From assembly GCF_051014445.1 (NCBI RefSeq), contig NC_135137.1, positions 17,051,501 to 17,115,500 of the forward strand: a stretch of 64,000 bases of DNA, in the 5' to 3' direction. The stretch is from Colletes latitarsis (Eukaryota; Arthropoda; Insecta; Hymenoptera; Colletidae). Shown here in pieces: positions 23,377 through 39,800 of this stretch; positions within the stretch are counted from its first letter, which is position 1, and each line of letters begins with the position of its first letter. Below the pieces are notes generated by a model, which was given only the letters and a program-made list of their open reading frames with translations, did not search any database and had not been told where the DNA came from. Made by a program: the position numbers and the translations under genes.

Positions 23377-24280
23377 TGTTACATATCATCCATGTATGGG
23401 ACTGAAACGTTTGGTGGCTTGGGCGTTGGCCCGATTATTTAGCGCACAACCCCTCGAACGGGGTTGACTCACGACGTATGTGCACACCCGGCCCAGTTTC
23501 ATTGCCTTATATGGTAATGCCCCGCCACTGTACTGAGTAATTTTCCAGTATATAAGGGCCGCATTTTCCTACTCGTAGAGCTCAGTTTTTCTCAAAACCT
23601 CTCGAGACGACGTTACTTTGACACTCGAAGCAAGATCGGGCTATAATCCCCTTTGAGCAACTATTCACCCTAGCGGTTTTAATTGTGAGTGTTCAATCGA
23701 CTAATCGAGTGAGTAGCTCCCGCGAACGCGCCGCGTAAACGCCGATTTAAAACTCTCGCCGTCGTGGCAACCCAGCGATAGTACTGGTTTTGTTAATACA
23801 CCTTTTGTACTTGAGCACCTAACAAAATATATACTAGTAGTTACACTGATCTGCATTATTTAATTAATAAAACCCTGAATCATATTAACGGAAAGACGGG
23901 GGAGTATCTCACGGACCCGGTACACCTTTACCGCTCGAGGTGTACCATTACGATAGAGCAAAGATCCTAAAATTTCCTAAAAAACCTACGTGGCTCCCAG
24001 GGTATAAAGCCCCTGGTTCGTCCACTCCTTTCTAGCGGCTCCCAGGGTATAGAGCCCCTGGTTCGTCCGTGAAACCATACATTTCTCCTTATAAATTTAA
24101 CCCCGTGGCTCCCAGGGTATAGAGCCCCTGGTTCGTCCACGTAACCTACTCCTACGGCTCCCAGGGTATAGAGCCCCTGGTTCGTCCGGAACTCCTGTCT
24201 CTTTCCTGACCATACCTAAAAACCACCGGTCGAGTACTGCCCTCGACCGAATCCAGGATCTCGCGCTCGCGCTCGTAACA
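23377..24280 (+). repeat. 3' LTR of element 2
   Basis: 904 bp, with the GATCTC variant, TATA box, AATAAA and four 32-bp repeats as in the other LTRs. Followed directly by TAAT at 24281-24284. Confidence 0.95.
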
Positions 24281-27200
24281 TAATAATGAAATTAAATCAT
24301 TCAATTTCATCTCATCATTGAAATTGAGTGAATATTTAATTATCAGAGGTATAGTAAAATTATCGTGAAATTACTAGTATGTACAAAAAAAATTTACTTA
24401 ATAATGAAATTAAATCATTCAATTTCATCTGATCATTGAAATTGTGTGAATATTTAATTATCAGAGGTATAGTAAAGTTATCGTGAAATTACTAGTATGT
24501 ACAAAAAAAATTTACTTAATAATGAAATTAAATCATTCAATTTCATCTGATCATTGAAATTGAGTGAATATTTAATTATCAGAGGTATAGTTAAATTATC
24601 GTGAAATTACTAGTATGTACAAAAAAAATTTACTTAATAATGAAATTAAATCATTCAATTTCATCTGATCATTGAAATTGAGTGAATATTTAATTATCAG
24701 AGGTATAGTAAAATTATCGTGAAATTACTAGTATGTACAAAAAAAATTTACTGAATAATGAAATTAAATCATTCAATTTCATCTGATCATTGAAATTGAG
24801 TGAATATTTAATTATCAGAGGTATAGTAAAATTATCGTGAAATTACTAGTATGTACAAAAAAAATTTACTGAATAATGAAATTAAATCATTCAATCTCAT
24901 CTGATCATTGAAATTGAGTGAATATTTAATTATCAGAGGTATAGTAAAATTATCGTGAAATTACTAGTATGTACAAAAAAAAATTACTTAATAATGAAAT
25001 TAAATCATTCAATTTCATCTGATCATTGAAATTGAGTGAATATTTAATTATCAGAGGTATAGTAAAATTATCGTGAAATTACTAGTATGTACAAAAAAAA
25101 TTTACTTAATAATGAAATTAAATCATTCAATTTCATCTGATCATTGAAATTGAGTGAATATTTAATTATCAGAGGTATAGTAAAATTATCGTGAAATTAC
25201 TAGTATGTAGAAAAAAAATTTACTTAATAATGAAATTAAATCATTCAATTTCATCTGATCATTGAAATTGAGTGAATATTTAATTATCAGAGGTATAGTA
25301 AAATTATCGTGAAATTACTAGTATGTACAAAAAAAATTTACTTAATAATGAAATTAAATCATTCAATTTCATCTGATCATTGCAATTGAGTGAATATTTA
25401 ATTATCAGAGGTATAGTAAAATTATTGTGAAATTACTAGTATGAACAAAAAAAAATTACTTAATAATGAAATTAAATCATTCAATTTCATCTGATCATTG
25501 AAATTGAGTGAATATTTAATTATCAGAGGTATAGTAAAATTATCATGAAATTACTAGTATGTACAAAAAAAATTTACTTAATAATGAAATTAAATCATTC
25601 AATTTCATCTGATCATTGAAATTGAGTGAATATTTAATTATCAGAGGTATAGTAAAATTATCGTGAAATTACTAGTATGTACAAAAAAAAATTACTTAAT
25701 AATGAAATTAAATCATTCAATTTCATCTGATCATTGAAATTGAGTGAATATTTAATTATCAGAGGTATAGTAAAATTATCGTGAAATTACTAGTATGTAC
25801 AAAAAAAATTTACTTAATAATGAAATTAAATCATTCAATTTCATCTGATCATTGAAATTGAGTGAATATTTAATTATCAGAGGTATAGTAAAATTATCGT
25901 GAAATTACTAGTATGTATAAAAAAAATTTATTTAATAATGAAATTGAATCATTCAATTTCATCTGATCATTGAAATTGAGTGAATATTTAATTATCAGAG
26001 GTATAGTAAAATTATCGTGAAATTACTAGTATGTACAAAAAAAAATTACTTAATAATGAAATTAAATCATTCAATTTCATCTGATCATTGAAATTGAGTG
26101 AATATTTAATTATCAGAGGTATAGTAAAATTATCGTGAAATTACTAGTATGTACAAAAAAAATTTACTTAATAATGAAATTAAATCATTCAATTTCATCT
26201 AATCATTGAAATTGAGTGAATATTTAATTATCAGAGGTATAGTAAAATTATCGTGAAATTACTAGTATGTACAAAAAAAATTTACTTAATAATGAAATTA
26301 AATCATTCAATTTCATCTGATCATTGAAATTGAGTGAATATTTGATTATCAGAGGTATAGTAAAATTATCGTGAAATTACTAGTATGTACAAAAAAAATT
26401 TACTTAATAATGAAATTAAATCATTCAATTTCATCTGATCATTGAAATTGAGTGAATATTTAATTATCAGAGGTATAGTAAAATTATCGTGAAATTACTA
26501 GTATGTACAAAAAAAATTTACTTAATAATGAAATTAAATCATTCAATTTCATCTGATCATTGAAATTAAGTGAATATTTAATTATCAGAGGTATAGTAAT
26601 ATTATCGTGAAATTACTAGTATGTATAAAAAAAATTTATTTAATAATGAAATTAAATCATTCAATTTCATCTGATCATTGAAATTGAGTGAATATTTAAT
26701 TATCAGAGGTATAGTAAAATTATCGTGAAATTACTAGTATGTACAAAAAAAATTTACTTAATAATGAAATTAAATCATTCAATTTCATCTGATCATTGAA
26801 ATTGAGTGAATATTTAATTATCAGAGGTATAGTAAAATTATCGTGAAATTACTAGTATGTACAAAAAAAAATTACTTAATAATGAAATTAAATCATTCAA
26901 TTTCATCTGATCATTGAAATTGAGTGAATATTTAATTATCAGAGGTATAGTAAAATTATCGTGAAATTACTAGTATGTACAAAAAAAATTTACTTAATAA
27001 TGAAATTAAATCATTCAATTTCATCTGATCATTGAAATTGAGTGAATATTTAATTATCAGAGGTATAGTAAAATTATCGTAAAATTACTAGTATGTATAA
27101 AAAAAATTTACTTAATAATGAAATTAAATCATTCAATTTCATCTGATCATTGAAATTGAGTGAATATTTAATTATCAGAGGTATAGTAAAATTATCGTGA

Positions 27201-30200
27201 AATTACTAGTATGTACAAAAAAAATTTACTTAATAATGAAATTAAATCATTCAATTTCATCTGATCATTGAAATTGAGTGAATATTTAATTATCAGAGGT
27301 ATAGTAAAATTATCGTGAAATTACTAGTATGTACAAAAAAAATTTACTTAATAATGAAATTAAATCATTCAATTTCATCTGATCATTGAAATTGTGTGAA
27401 TATTTAATTATCAGAGGTATAGTAAAATTATCGTGAAATTACTAGTATGTACAAAAAAAATTTACTTAATAATGAAATTAAATCATTCAATTTCATCTGA
27501 TCATTGAAATTGAGTGAATATTTAATTATCGGAGGTATAGTAAAATTATCGTGAAATTACTAGTATGTACAAAAAAAATTTACTTAATAATGAAATTAAA
27601 TCATTCAATTTCATCTGATCATTGAAATTGAGTGAATATTTAATTATCAGAGGTATAGTAAAATTATTGTGAAATTACTAGTATGTACAAAAAAAAATTA
27701 CTTAATAATGAAATTAAATCATTCAATTTCATCTGATCATTGAAATTGAGTGAATATTTAATTATCAGAGGTATAGTAAAATTATCGTGAAATTACTAGT
27801 ATGTACAAAAAAAATTTACTTAATAATGAAATTAAATCATTCAATTTCATCTAATCATTGAAATTGAGTGAATATTTAATTATCAGAGGTATAGTAAAAT
27901 TATCGTGAAATTACTAGTATGTACAAAAAAAATTTACTTAATAATGAAATTAAATCATTCAATTTCATCTGATCATTGAAATTGAGTGAATATTTGATTA
28001 TCAGAGGTATAGTAAAATTATCGTGAAATTACTAGTATGTACAAAAAAAATTTACTTAATAATGAAATTAAATCATTCAATTTCATCTGATCATTGAAAT
28101 TGAGTGAATATTTAATTATCAGAGGTATAGTAAAATTATCGTGAAATTACTAGTATGTACAAAAAAAATTTACTTAATAATGAAATTAAATCATTCAATT
28201 TCATCTGATCATTGAAATTAAGTGAATATTTAATTATCAGAGGTATAGTAATATTATCGTGAAATTACTAGTATGTATAAAAAAAATTTATTTAATAATG
28301 AAATTAAATCATTCAATTTCATCTGATCATTGAAATTGAGTGAATATTTAATTATCAGAGGTATAGTAAAATTATCGTGAAATTACTAGTATGTACAAAA
28401 AAAATTTACTTAATAATGAAATTAAATCATTCAATTTCATCTGATCATTGAAATTGAGTGAATATTTAATTATCGGAGGTATAGTAAAATTATCGTGAAA
28501 TTACTAGTATGTATAAAAAAAATTTACTTAATAATGAAATTAAATCATTCAATTTCATCTGATCATTGAAATTGAGTGAATATTTAATTATCAGAGGTAT
28601 AGTAAAATTATCGTGAAATTACTAGTATGTACAAAAAAAATTTACTTAATAATGAAATTAAATCATTCAATTTCATCTGATCATTGAAATTGAGTGAATA
28701 TTTAATTATCAGAGGTATAGTAAAATTATCGTGAAATTACTAGTATGTACAAAAAAAATTTACTTAATAATGAAATTAAATCATTCAATTTCATCTGATC
28801 ATTGAAATTAAGTGAATATTTAATTATCAGAGGTATAGTAAAATTATCGTGAAATTACTAGTATGTATAAAAAAAATTTATTTAATAATGAAATTGAATC
28901 ATTCAATTTCATCTGATCATTGAAATTGAGTGAATATTTAATTATCAGAGGTATAGTAAAATTATCGTGAAATTACTAGTATGTACAAAAAAAATTTACT
29001 TAATAATGAAATTAAATCATTCAATTTCACCTGATCATTGAAATTGAGTGAATATTTAATTATCGGAGGTATAGTAAAAATATCGTGAAATTACTAGTAT
29101 GTATAAAAAAAATTTACTTAATAATGAAATTAAATCATTCAATTTCATCTGATCATTGAAATTGAGTGAATATTTAATTATCAGAGGTATAGTAAAATTA
29201 TCGTGAAATTACTAGTATGTACAAAAAAAATTTACTTAATAATGAAATTAAATCATTCAATTTCATCTGATCATTGAAATTGTGTGAATATTTAATTATC
29301 AGAGGCATAGTAAAGTTATCGTGAAATTACTAGTATGTACAAAAAAAATTTACTTAATAATGAAATTAAATCATTCAATTTCATCTGATCATTGAAATTG
29401 AGTGAATATTTAATTATCAGAGGTATAGTAAAATTATCGTGAAATTACTAGTATGTACAAAAAAAAAAATAACTTAATAATGAAATTAAATCATTCAATT
29501 TCATCTGATCATTGAAATTGAGTGAATATTTAATTATCAGAGGTATAGTAAAATTATCGTGAAATTACTAGTATGTAGAAAAAAAATTTACTTAATAATT
29601 AAATTAAATCATTCAATTTCATCTGATCATTGAAATTGAGTGAATATTTAATTATCAGAGGTATAGTTAAATTATCGTGAAATTACTAGTATGTACAAAA
29701 AAAATTTACTTAATAATGAAATTAAATCATTCAATTTCATCTGATCATTGAAATTGAGTGAATATTTAATTATCAGAGGTATAGTTAAATTATCGTGAAA
29801 TTACTACTATGTACAAAAAAAATTTACTTAATAATGAAATTAAATCATTCAATTTCATCTGATCATTGAAATTGAGTGAATATTTAATTATCAGAGGTAT
29901 AGTAAAATTATCGTGAAATTACTAGTATGTACAAAAAAAATTTACTTAATAATGAAATTAAATCATTCAATTTCATCTGATCATTGAAATTGAGTGAATA
30001 TTTAATTATCAGAGGTATAGTGAAATTATCGTGAAATTACTAGTATGAAAAAAAAAAATTTACTTAATAATGAAATTAAATCATTCAATTTCATCTGATC
30101 ATTGAAATTGAGTGAATATTTAATTATCAGAGGTATAGTAAAATTATCGTGAAATTACTAGTATGTACAAAAAAAAATTACTTAATAATGAAATTAAATC

Positions 30201-33200
30201 ATTCAATTTCATCTGATCATTGAAATTGAGTGAATATTTAATTATCAGAGGTATAGTAAAATTATCGTGAAATTACTAGTATGTACAAAAAAAATTTACT
30301 TAATAATGAAATTAAATAATTCAATTTCATCTGATCATTGAAATTGAGTGAATATTTAATTATCAGAGGTATAGTAAAATTATCGTAAAATTACTAGTAT
30401 GTATAAAAAAAATTTATTTAATAATGAAATTAAATCATTCAATTTCATCTGATCATTGAAATTGAGTGAATATTTAATTATCAGAGGTATAGTAAAATTA
30501 TCGTGAAATTACTAGTATGTACAAAAAAAAAAATAACTTAATAATGAAATTAAATCATTCAATTTCATCTGATCATTGAAATTGAGTGAATATTTAATTA
30601 TCAGAGGTATAGTAAAATTATCGTGAAATTACTAGTATGTAGAAAAAAAATTTACTTAATAATTAAATTAAATCATTCAATTTCATCTGATCATTGAAAT
30701 TGAGTGAATATTTAATTATCAGAGGTATAGTTAAATTATCGTGAAATTACTAGTATGTACAAAAAAAATTTACTTAATAATGAAATTAAATCATTCAATT
30801 TCATCTGATCATTGAAATTGAGTGAATATTTAATTATCAGAGGTATAGTTAAATTATCGTGAAATTACTACTATGTACAAAAAAAATTTACTTAATAATG
30901 AAATTAAATCATTCAATTTCATCTGATCATTGAAATTGAGTGAATATTTAATTATCAGAGGTATAGTAAAATTATCGTGAAATTACTAGTATGTACAAAA
31001 AAAATTTACTTAATAATGAAATTAAATCATTCAATTTCATCTGATCATTGAAATTGAGTGAATATTTAATTATCAGAGGTATAGTGAAATTATCGTGAAA
31101 TTACTAGTATGAAAAAAAAAAATTTACTTAATAATGAAATTAAATCATTCAATTTCATCTGATCATTGAAATTGAGTGAATATTTAATTATCAGAGGTAT
31201 AGTAAAATTATCGTGAAATTACTAGTATGTACAAAAAAAATTTACTTAATAATGAAATTAAATCATTCAATTTCATCTGATCATTGAAATTGAGTGAATA
31301 TTTAATTATCGGAGGTATAGTAAAATTATCGTGAAATTACTAGTATGTACAAAAAAAATTTACTTAATAATGAAATTAAATCGTTCAATTTCATCTGATC
31401 ATTGAAATTGAGTGAATATTTAATTATTAGGTGTATAGTAAAATTATCGTGAAATTACTAGTATGTACAAAAAAAATTTACTTAATAATGAAATTAAATC
31501 GTTCAATTTCATCTGATCATTGAAATTGAGTGAATATTTAATTATTAGGTGTATAGTAAAATTATCGTGAAGTTACTAGTATGTACAAAAAAAATTTACT
31601 TAATAATGAAATTAAATCATTCAATTTCATCTGATCATTGAAATTGAGTGAATATTTAATTATCAGAGGTATAGTAAAATTATCGTGAAATTACTAGTAT
31701 GTACAAAAAAAATTTACTTAATAATGAAATTAAATCATTCAATTTCATCTGATCATTGAAATTGAGTGAATATTTAATTATCGGAGGTATAGTAAAATTA
31801 TCGTGAAATTACTAGTATGTATAAAAAAAATTTACTTAATAATGAAATTAAATCATTCAATTTCATCTGATCATTGAAATTGAGTGAATATTTAATTATC
31901 AGAGGTATAGTAAAATTATCGTGAAATTACTAGTATGTACAAAAAAAATTTACTTAATAATGAAATTAAATCATTCAATTTCATCTGATCATTGAAATTG
32001 AGTGAATATTTAATTATCAGAGGTATAGTAAAATTATCGTGAAATTACTAGTATGTACAAAAAAAATTTACTTAATAATGAAATTAAATCATTCAATTTC
32101 ATCTGATCATTGAAATTAAGTGAATATTTAATTATCAGAGGTATAGTAAAATTATCGTGAAATTACTAGTATGTATAAAAAAAATTTATTTAATAATGAA
32201 ATTGAATCATTCAATTTCATCTGATCATTGAAATTGAGTGAATATTTAATTATCAGAGGTATAGTAAAATTATCGTGAAATTACTAGTATGTACAAAAAA
32301 AATTTACTTAATAATGAAATTAAATCATTCAATTTCACCTGATCATTGAAATTGAGTGAATATTTAATTATCGGAGGTATAGTAAAAATATCGTGAAATT
32401 ACTAGTATGTATAAAAAAAATTTACTTAATAATGAAATTAAATCATTCAATTTCATCTGATCATTGAAATTGAGTGAATATTTAATTATCAGAGGTATAG
32501 TAAAATTATCGTGAAATTACTAGTATGTACAAAAAAAATTTACTTAATAATGAAATTAAATCATTCAATTTCATCTGATCATTGAAATTGTGTGAATATT
32601 TAATTATCAGAGGCATAGTAAAGTTATCGTGAAATTACTAGTATGTACAAAAAAAATTTACTTAATAATGAAATTAAATCATTCAATTTCATCTGATCAT
32701 TGAAATTGAGTGAATATTTAATTATCAGAGGTATAGTAAAATTAGCGTGAAATTACTACTATGTACAAAAAAAAATTACTTAATAATGAAATTAAATCAT
32801 TCAATTTCATCTGATCATTGAAATTGAGTGAATATTTGATTATCAGAGGTATAGTAAAATTATCGTGAAATTACTAGTATGTACAAAAAAAATTTACTTA
32901 ATAATGAAATTAAATCATTCAATTTCATCTGATCATTGAAATTGAGTGAATATTTAATTATCAGAGGTATAGTAAAATTATCGTAAAATTACTAGTATGT
33001 ATAAAAAAAATTTATTTAATAATGAAATTAAATCATTCAATTTCATCTGATCATTGAAATTGAGTGAATATTTAATTATCAGAGGTATAGTAAAATTATC
33101 GTGAAATTACTAGTATGTAGAAAAAAAATTTACTTAATAATTAAATTAAATCATTCAATTTCATCTGATCATTGAAATTGAGTGAATATTTAATTATCAG

Positions 33201-33899
33201 AGGTATAGTAAAATTATCGTGAAATTACTAGTATGTACAATAAAAATTTACTTAATAATGAAATTAAATCATTCAATTTCATCTGATCATTGAAATTGAG
33301 TGAATATTTAATTATGGGAGGTATAGTAAAATTATCGTGAAATTACTAGTATGTATAAAAAAAATTTACTTAATAATGAAATTAAATCATTCAATTTCAT
33401 CTCATCATTGAAATTGAGTGAATATTTAATTATCAGAGGTATAGTAAAATTATCGTGAAATTACTAGTATGTACAAAAAAAATTTACTTAATAATGAAAT
33501 TAAATCATTCAATTTCATCTGATCATTGAAATTGAGTGAATATTTAATTATCAGAGGTATAGTAAAATTATCGTGAAATTACTAGTATGTACAAAAAAAA
33601 TTTACTTAATAATGAAATTAAATCATTCAATTTCATCTGATCATTGAAATTGAGTGAATATTTAATTATCAGAGGTATAGTAAAATTATCGTGAAATTAC
33701 TAGTATGTACAAAAAAAATTTACTTAATAATGAAATTAAATCATTCAATTTCATCTGATCATTGAAATTAAGTGAATATTTAATTATCAGAGGTATAGTA
33801 AAATTATCGTGAAATTACTAGTATGTACAAAAAAAATTTACTTAATAATGAAATTAAATCATTCAATTTCATCTGATCATTGAAATTGAGTGAATATTT

Positions 33900-36800
33900 A
33901 ATTATCAGAGGTATAGTGAAATTATCGTGAAATTACTAGTATGAAAAAAAAAAATTTACTTAATAATGAAATTAAATCATTCAATTTCATCTGATCATTG
34001 AAATTGAGTGAATATTTAATTATCAGAGGTATAGTAAAATTATCGTGAAATTACTAGTATGTACAAAAAAAAATTACTTAATAATGAAATTAAATCATTC
34101 AATTTCATCTGATCATTGAAATTGAGTGAATATTTAATTATCAGAGGTATAGTAAAATTATCGTGAAATTACTAGTATGTACAAAAAAAATTTACTTAAT
34201 AATGAAATTAAATAATTCAATTTCATCTGATCATTGAAATTGAGTGAATATTTAATTATCAGAGGTATAGTAAAATTATCGTAAAATTACTAGTATGTAT
34301 AAAAAAAATTTATTTAATAATGAAATTAAATCATTCAATTTCATCTGATCATTGAAATTGAGTGAATATTTAATTATCAGAGGTATAGTAAAATTATCGT
34401 GAAATTACTAGTATGTACAAAAAAAATTTACTTAATAATGAGATTAAATCATTCAATTTCATCTGATCATTGAAATTGAGTGAATATTTAATTATCGGAG
34501 GTATAGTAAAATTATCGTGAAATTACTAGTATGTATAAAAAAAATTTACTTAATAATGAAATTAAATCATTCAATTTCATCTGATCATTGAAATTGAGTG
34601 AATATTTAATTATCAGAGGTATAGTAAAATTATCGTGAAATTACTAGTATGTACAAAAAAAATTTACTTAATAATGAAATTAAATCATTCAATTTCATCT
34701 GATCATTGAAATTGAGTGAATATTTCATTATCGGAGGTATAGTAAAATTATCGTGAAATTACTAGTATGTACAAAAAAAATTTACTTAATAATGAAATTA
34801 AATCGTTCAACTTCATCTGATCATTGAAATTGAGTGAATATTTAATTATTAGGTGTATAGTAAAATTATCGTGAAATTACTAGTATGTACAAAAAAAATT
34901 TACTTAATAATGAAATTAAATCGTTCAATTTCATCTGATCATTGAAATTGAGTGAATATTTAATTATTAGGTGTATAGTAAAATTATCGTGAAATTACTA
35001 GTATGTACAAAAAAAATTTACTTAATAATGAAATTAAATCGTTCAATTTCATCTGATCATTGAAATTGAGTGAATCTTTAATTATTAGATGTATAGTAAT
35101 ATTATCGTGAAGTTACTAGTATGTACAAAAAAAATTTACTTAATAATGAAATTAAATCGTTCAATTTCATCTGATCATTGAAATTGAGTGAATATTTAAT
35201 TATTAGATGTATAGTAAAATTATCGTGAAATTACTGGTATGTACAAAAAAAATTTACTTAATAATGAAATTAAATCGTTCAATTTCATCTGATCATTGAA
35301 ATTGAGTGAATATTTAATTATTAGGTGTATAGTAAAATTATCGTGAAATTACTACTATGTACAAAAAAAATTTACTTAATAATGAAATTAAATCGTTCAA
35401 TTTCATCTGATCATTGAAATTGAGTGAATATTTAATTATTAGGTGTATAGTAAAATTATCGTGAAATTACTAGTATGTACAAAAAAAATTTACTTAATAA
35501 TGAAATTAAATCATTCAATTTCATCTGATCATTGAAATTGAGTGAATATTTAATTATCAGAGGTATAGTAAAATTATCGTGAAATTACTAGTATGTAGAA
35601 AAAAAATTTACTTAATAATGAAATTAAATCATTCAATTTCATCTGATCATTGAAATTGAGTGAATATTTAATTATCAGAGGTATAGTAAAATTATCGTGA
35701 AATTACTAGTATGTACAAAAAAAATTTACTGAATAATGAAATTAAATCATTCAATTTCATCTGATCATTGAAATTGAGTGAATATTTAATTATCGGAGGT
35801 ATAGTAAAATTATCGTGAAATTACTAGTATGTATAAAAAAAATTTACTTAATAATGAAATTAAATCATTCAATTTCATCTCATCATTGAAATTGAGTGAA
35901 TATTTAATTATCAGAGGTATAGTAAAATTATCGTGAAATTACTAGTATGTACAAAAAAAATTTACTTAATAATGAAATTAAATCATTCAATTTCATCTGA
36001 TCATTGAAATTGAGTGAATATTTAATTATCAGAGGTATAGTTAAATTATCGTGAAATTACTAGTATGTACAAAAAAAATTTACTTAATAATGAAATTAAA
36101 TCATTCAATTTCATCTGATCATTGAAATTGAGTGAATATTTAATTATCAGAGGTATAGTAAAATTATCGTGAAATTACTAGTATGTACAAAAAAAATTTA
36201 CTTAATAATGAAATTAAATCATTCAATTTCATCTGATCATTGAAATTGAGTGAATATTTAATTATCAGAGGTATAGTAAAATTATCGTGAAATTACTAGT
36301 ATGTACAAAAAAAATTTACTTAATAATGAAATTAAATCATTCAATTTCATCTGATCATTGAAATTGAGTGAATATTTAATTATCAGAGGTATAGTGAAAT
36401 TATCGTGAAATTACTAGTATGAAAAAAAAAAATTTACTTAATAATGAAATTAAATCATTCAATTTCATCTGATCATTGAAATTGAGTGAATATTTAATTA
36501 TCAGAGGTATAGTAAAATTATCGTGAAATTACTAGTATGTACAAAAAAAAATTACTTAATAATGAAATTAAATCATTCAATTTCATCTGATCATTGAAAT
36601 TGAGTGAATATTTAATTATCAGAGGTATAGTAAAATTATCGTGAAATTACTAGTATGTACAAAAAAAATTTACTTAATAATGAAATTAAATCATTCAATT
36701 TTATCTGATCATTGAAATTGAGTGAAGATTTAATTATCAGAGGTATAGTAAAATTATCGTAAAATTACTAGTATGTATAAAAAAAATTTATTTAATAATG

Positions 36801-39800
36801 AAATTAAATCATTCAATTTCATCTGATCATTGAAATTGAGTGAATATTTAATTATCAGAGGTATAGTAAAATTATCGTGAAATTACTAGTATGTACAAAA
36901 AAAATTTACTTAATAATGAAATTAAATCATTCAATTTCATCTGATCATTGAAATTGAGTGAATATTTAATTATCGGAGGTATAGTAAAATTATCGTGAAA
37001 TTACTAGTATGTATAAAAAAAATTTACTTAATAATGAAATTAAATCATTCAATTTCATCTGATCATTGAAATTGAGTGAATATTTAATTATCAGAGGTAT
37101 AGTAAAATTATCGTGAAATTACTAGTATGTACAAAAAAAATTTACTTAATAATGAAATTAAATCATTCAATTTCATCTGATCATTGAAATTGAGTGAATA
37201 TTTAATTATCGGAGGTATAGTAAAATTATCGTGAAATTACTAGTATGTACAAAAAAAATTTACTTAATAATGAAATTAAATCGTTCAATTTCATCTGATC
37301 ATTGAAATTGAGTGAATATTTAATTATTAGGTGTATAGTAAAATTATCGTGAAATTACTAGTATGTACAAAAAAAATTTACTTAATAATGAAATTAAATC
37401 GTTCAATTTCATCTGATCATTGAAATTGAGTGAATATTTAATTATTAGGTGTATAGTAAAATTATCGTGAAATTACTAGTATGTACAAAAAAAATTTACT
37501 TAATAATGAAATTAAATCGTTCAATTTCATCTGATCATTGAAATTGAGTGAATCTTTAATTATTAGATGTATAGTAATATTATCGTGAAGTTACTAGTAT
37601 GTACAAAAAAAATTTACTTAATAATGAAATTAAATCGTTCAATTTCATCTGATCATTGAAATTGAGTGAATATTTAATTATTAGGTGTATAGTAAAATTA
37701 TCGTGAAATTACTAGTATGTACTAAAAAATTTACTTAATAATGAAATTAAATCGTTCAATTTCATCTGATCATTGAAATTGAGTGAATATTTAATTATTA
37801 GATGTATAGTAAAATTATCGTGAAATTACTAGTATGTACAAAAAAAATTTACTTAATAATGAAATTAAATCGTTCAATTTCATCTGATCATTGAAATTGA
37901 GTGAATATTTAATTATTAGGTGTATAGTAAAATTATCGTGAAATTACTAGTATGTACAAAAAAAATTTACTTAATAATGAAATTAAATCGTTCAATTTCA
38001 TCTGATCATTGAAATTGAGTGAATATTTAATTATTAGGTGTATAGTAAAATTATCGTGAAATTACTAGTATGTACAAAAAAAATTTACTTAATAATGAAA
38101 TTAAATCGTTCAATTTCATCTGATCATTGAAATTGAGTGAATATTTAATTATTAGATGTATAGTAAAATTATCGTGAAATTACTAGTATGTACAAAAAAA
38201 ATTTACTTAATAATGAAATTAAATCGTTCAATTTCATCTGATCATTGAAATTGAGTGAATATTTAATTATTAGGTGTATAGTAAAATTATCGTGAAATTA
38301 CTAGTATGTACAAAAAAAATTTACTTAATAATGAAATTAAATCATTCAATTTCATCTGATCATTGAAATTGAGTGAATATTTAATTATTAGGTGTATAGT
38401 AAAATTATCGTGAAATTACTAGTATGTACAAAAAAAATTTACTTAATAATGAAATTAAATCATTCAATTTCATCTGATCATTGAAATTGAGTGAATATTT
38501 AATTATCAGAGGTATAGTAAAATTATCGTGAAATTACTAGTATGTACAAAAAAAATTTACTTAATAATGAAATTAAATCATTCAATTTCATCTGATCTTT
38601 GAAATAGAGTGAATATTTAATTATTAGGTGTATAGTAAAATTATCGTGAAATTACTAGTATGTACAAAAAAAATTTACTTAATAATGAAATTAAATCGTT
38701 CAATTTCATCTGATCATTGAAATTGAGTGAATATTTAATTATCAGAGGTATAGTAAAATTATCGTGAAATTACTAGTATGTACAAAAAAAATTTACTTAA
38801 TAATGAAATTAAATCATTCAATTTCATCTGATCTTTGAAATAGAGTGAATATTTAATTATTAGGTGTATAGTAAAATTATCGTGAAATTGCTAGTATGTA
38901 CAAAAAAAATTTACTTAATAATGAAATTAAATCGTTCAATTTCATCTGATCATTGAAATTGAGTGAATATTTAATTATTAGGTGTATAGTAAAATTATCG
39001 TGAAATTACTAGTATGTACAAAAAAAATTTACTTAATAATGAAATTAAATCGTTCAATTTCATCTGATCATTGAAATTGAGTGAATATTTAATTATTAGA
39101 TGTATAGTAAAATTATCGTGGAATTACTAGTATGTACAAAAAAAATTTACTTAATAATGAAATTAAATCATTCAATTTCATCTGATCATTGAAATTGAGT
39201 GAATATTTAATTATCAGAGGTATAGTAAAATTATCGTGAAATTACTAGTATGTAGAAAAAAAATTTACTTAATAATGAAATTAAATCATTCAATTTCATC
39301 TGATCATTGAAATTGAGTGAATATTTAATTATCAGAGGTATAGTAAAATTATCGTGAAATTACTAGTATGTACAAAAAAAATTTACTTAATAATGAAATT
39401 AAATCATTCAATTTCATCTGATCATTGAAATTGAGTGAATATTTAATTATCGGAGGTATAGTAAAATTATCGTGAAATTACTAGTATGTATAAAAAAAAT
39501 TTACTTAATAATGAAATTAAATCATTCAATTTCATCTCATCATTGAAATTGAGTGAATATTTAATTATCAGAGGTATAGTAAAATTATCGTGAAATTACT
39601 AGTATGTACAAAAAAAATTTACTTAATAATGAAATTAAATCATTCAATTTCATCTGATCATTGAAATTGAGTGAATATTTAATTATCAGAGGTATAGTTA
39701 AATTATCGTGAAATTACTAGTATGTACAAAAAAAATTTACTTAATAATGAAATTAAATCATTCAATTTCATCTGATCATTGAAATTGAGTGAATATTTAA

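Larger units (their letters stand above)
16843..24280 (+). mobile_element. Element 2: Ty3/Gypsy LTR retrotransposon, segmental copy of element 1
   Basis: 7,438 bp, offset from element 1 by exactly 13,074 bp at every landmark. I see two coding differences: A6736 versus G19810 (Asn to Ser) and T7690 versus C20764 (Val to Ala). It shares with element 1 the TAAT duplication, the 5'/3' LTR difference (GATATC/GATCTC) and the TGA in RNase H, so the two are products of a duplication and not two insertions. Confidence 0.96.

Noticed and set aside
3769..24280. Elements 1 and 2 and the solo LTR as three separate insertions at a hot spot
   Set aside because: Identical private variants in the flanks, equal 3,270-bp spacing and a shared nonsense codon fit only copying of one insertion.
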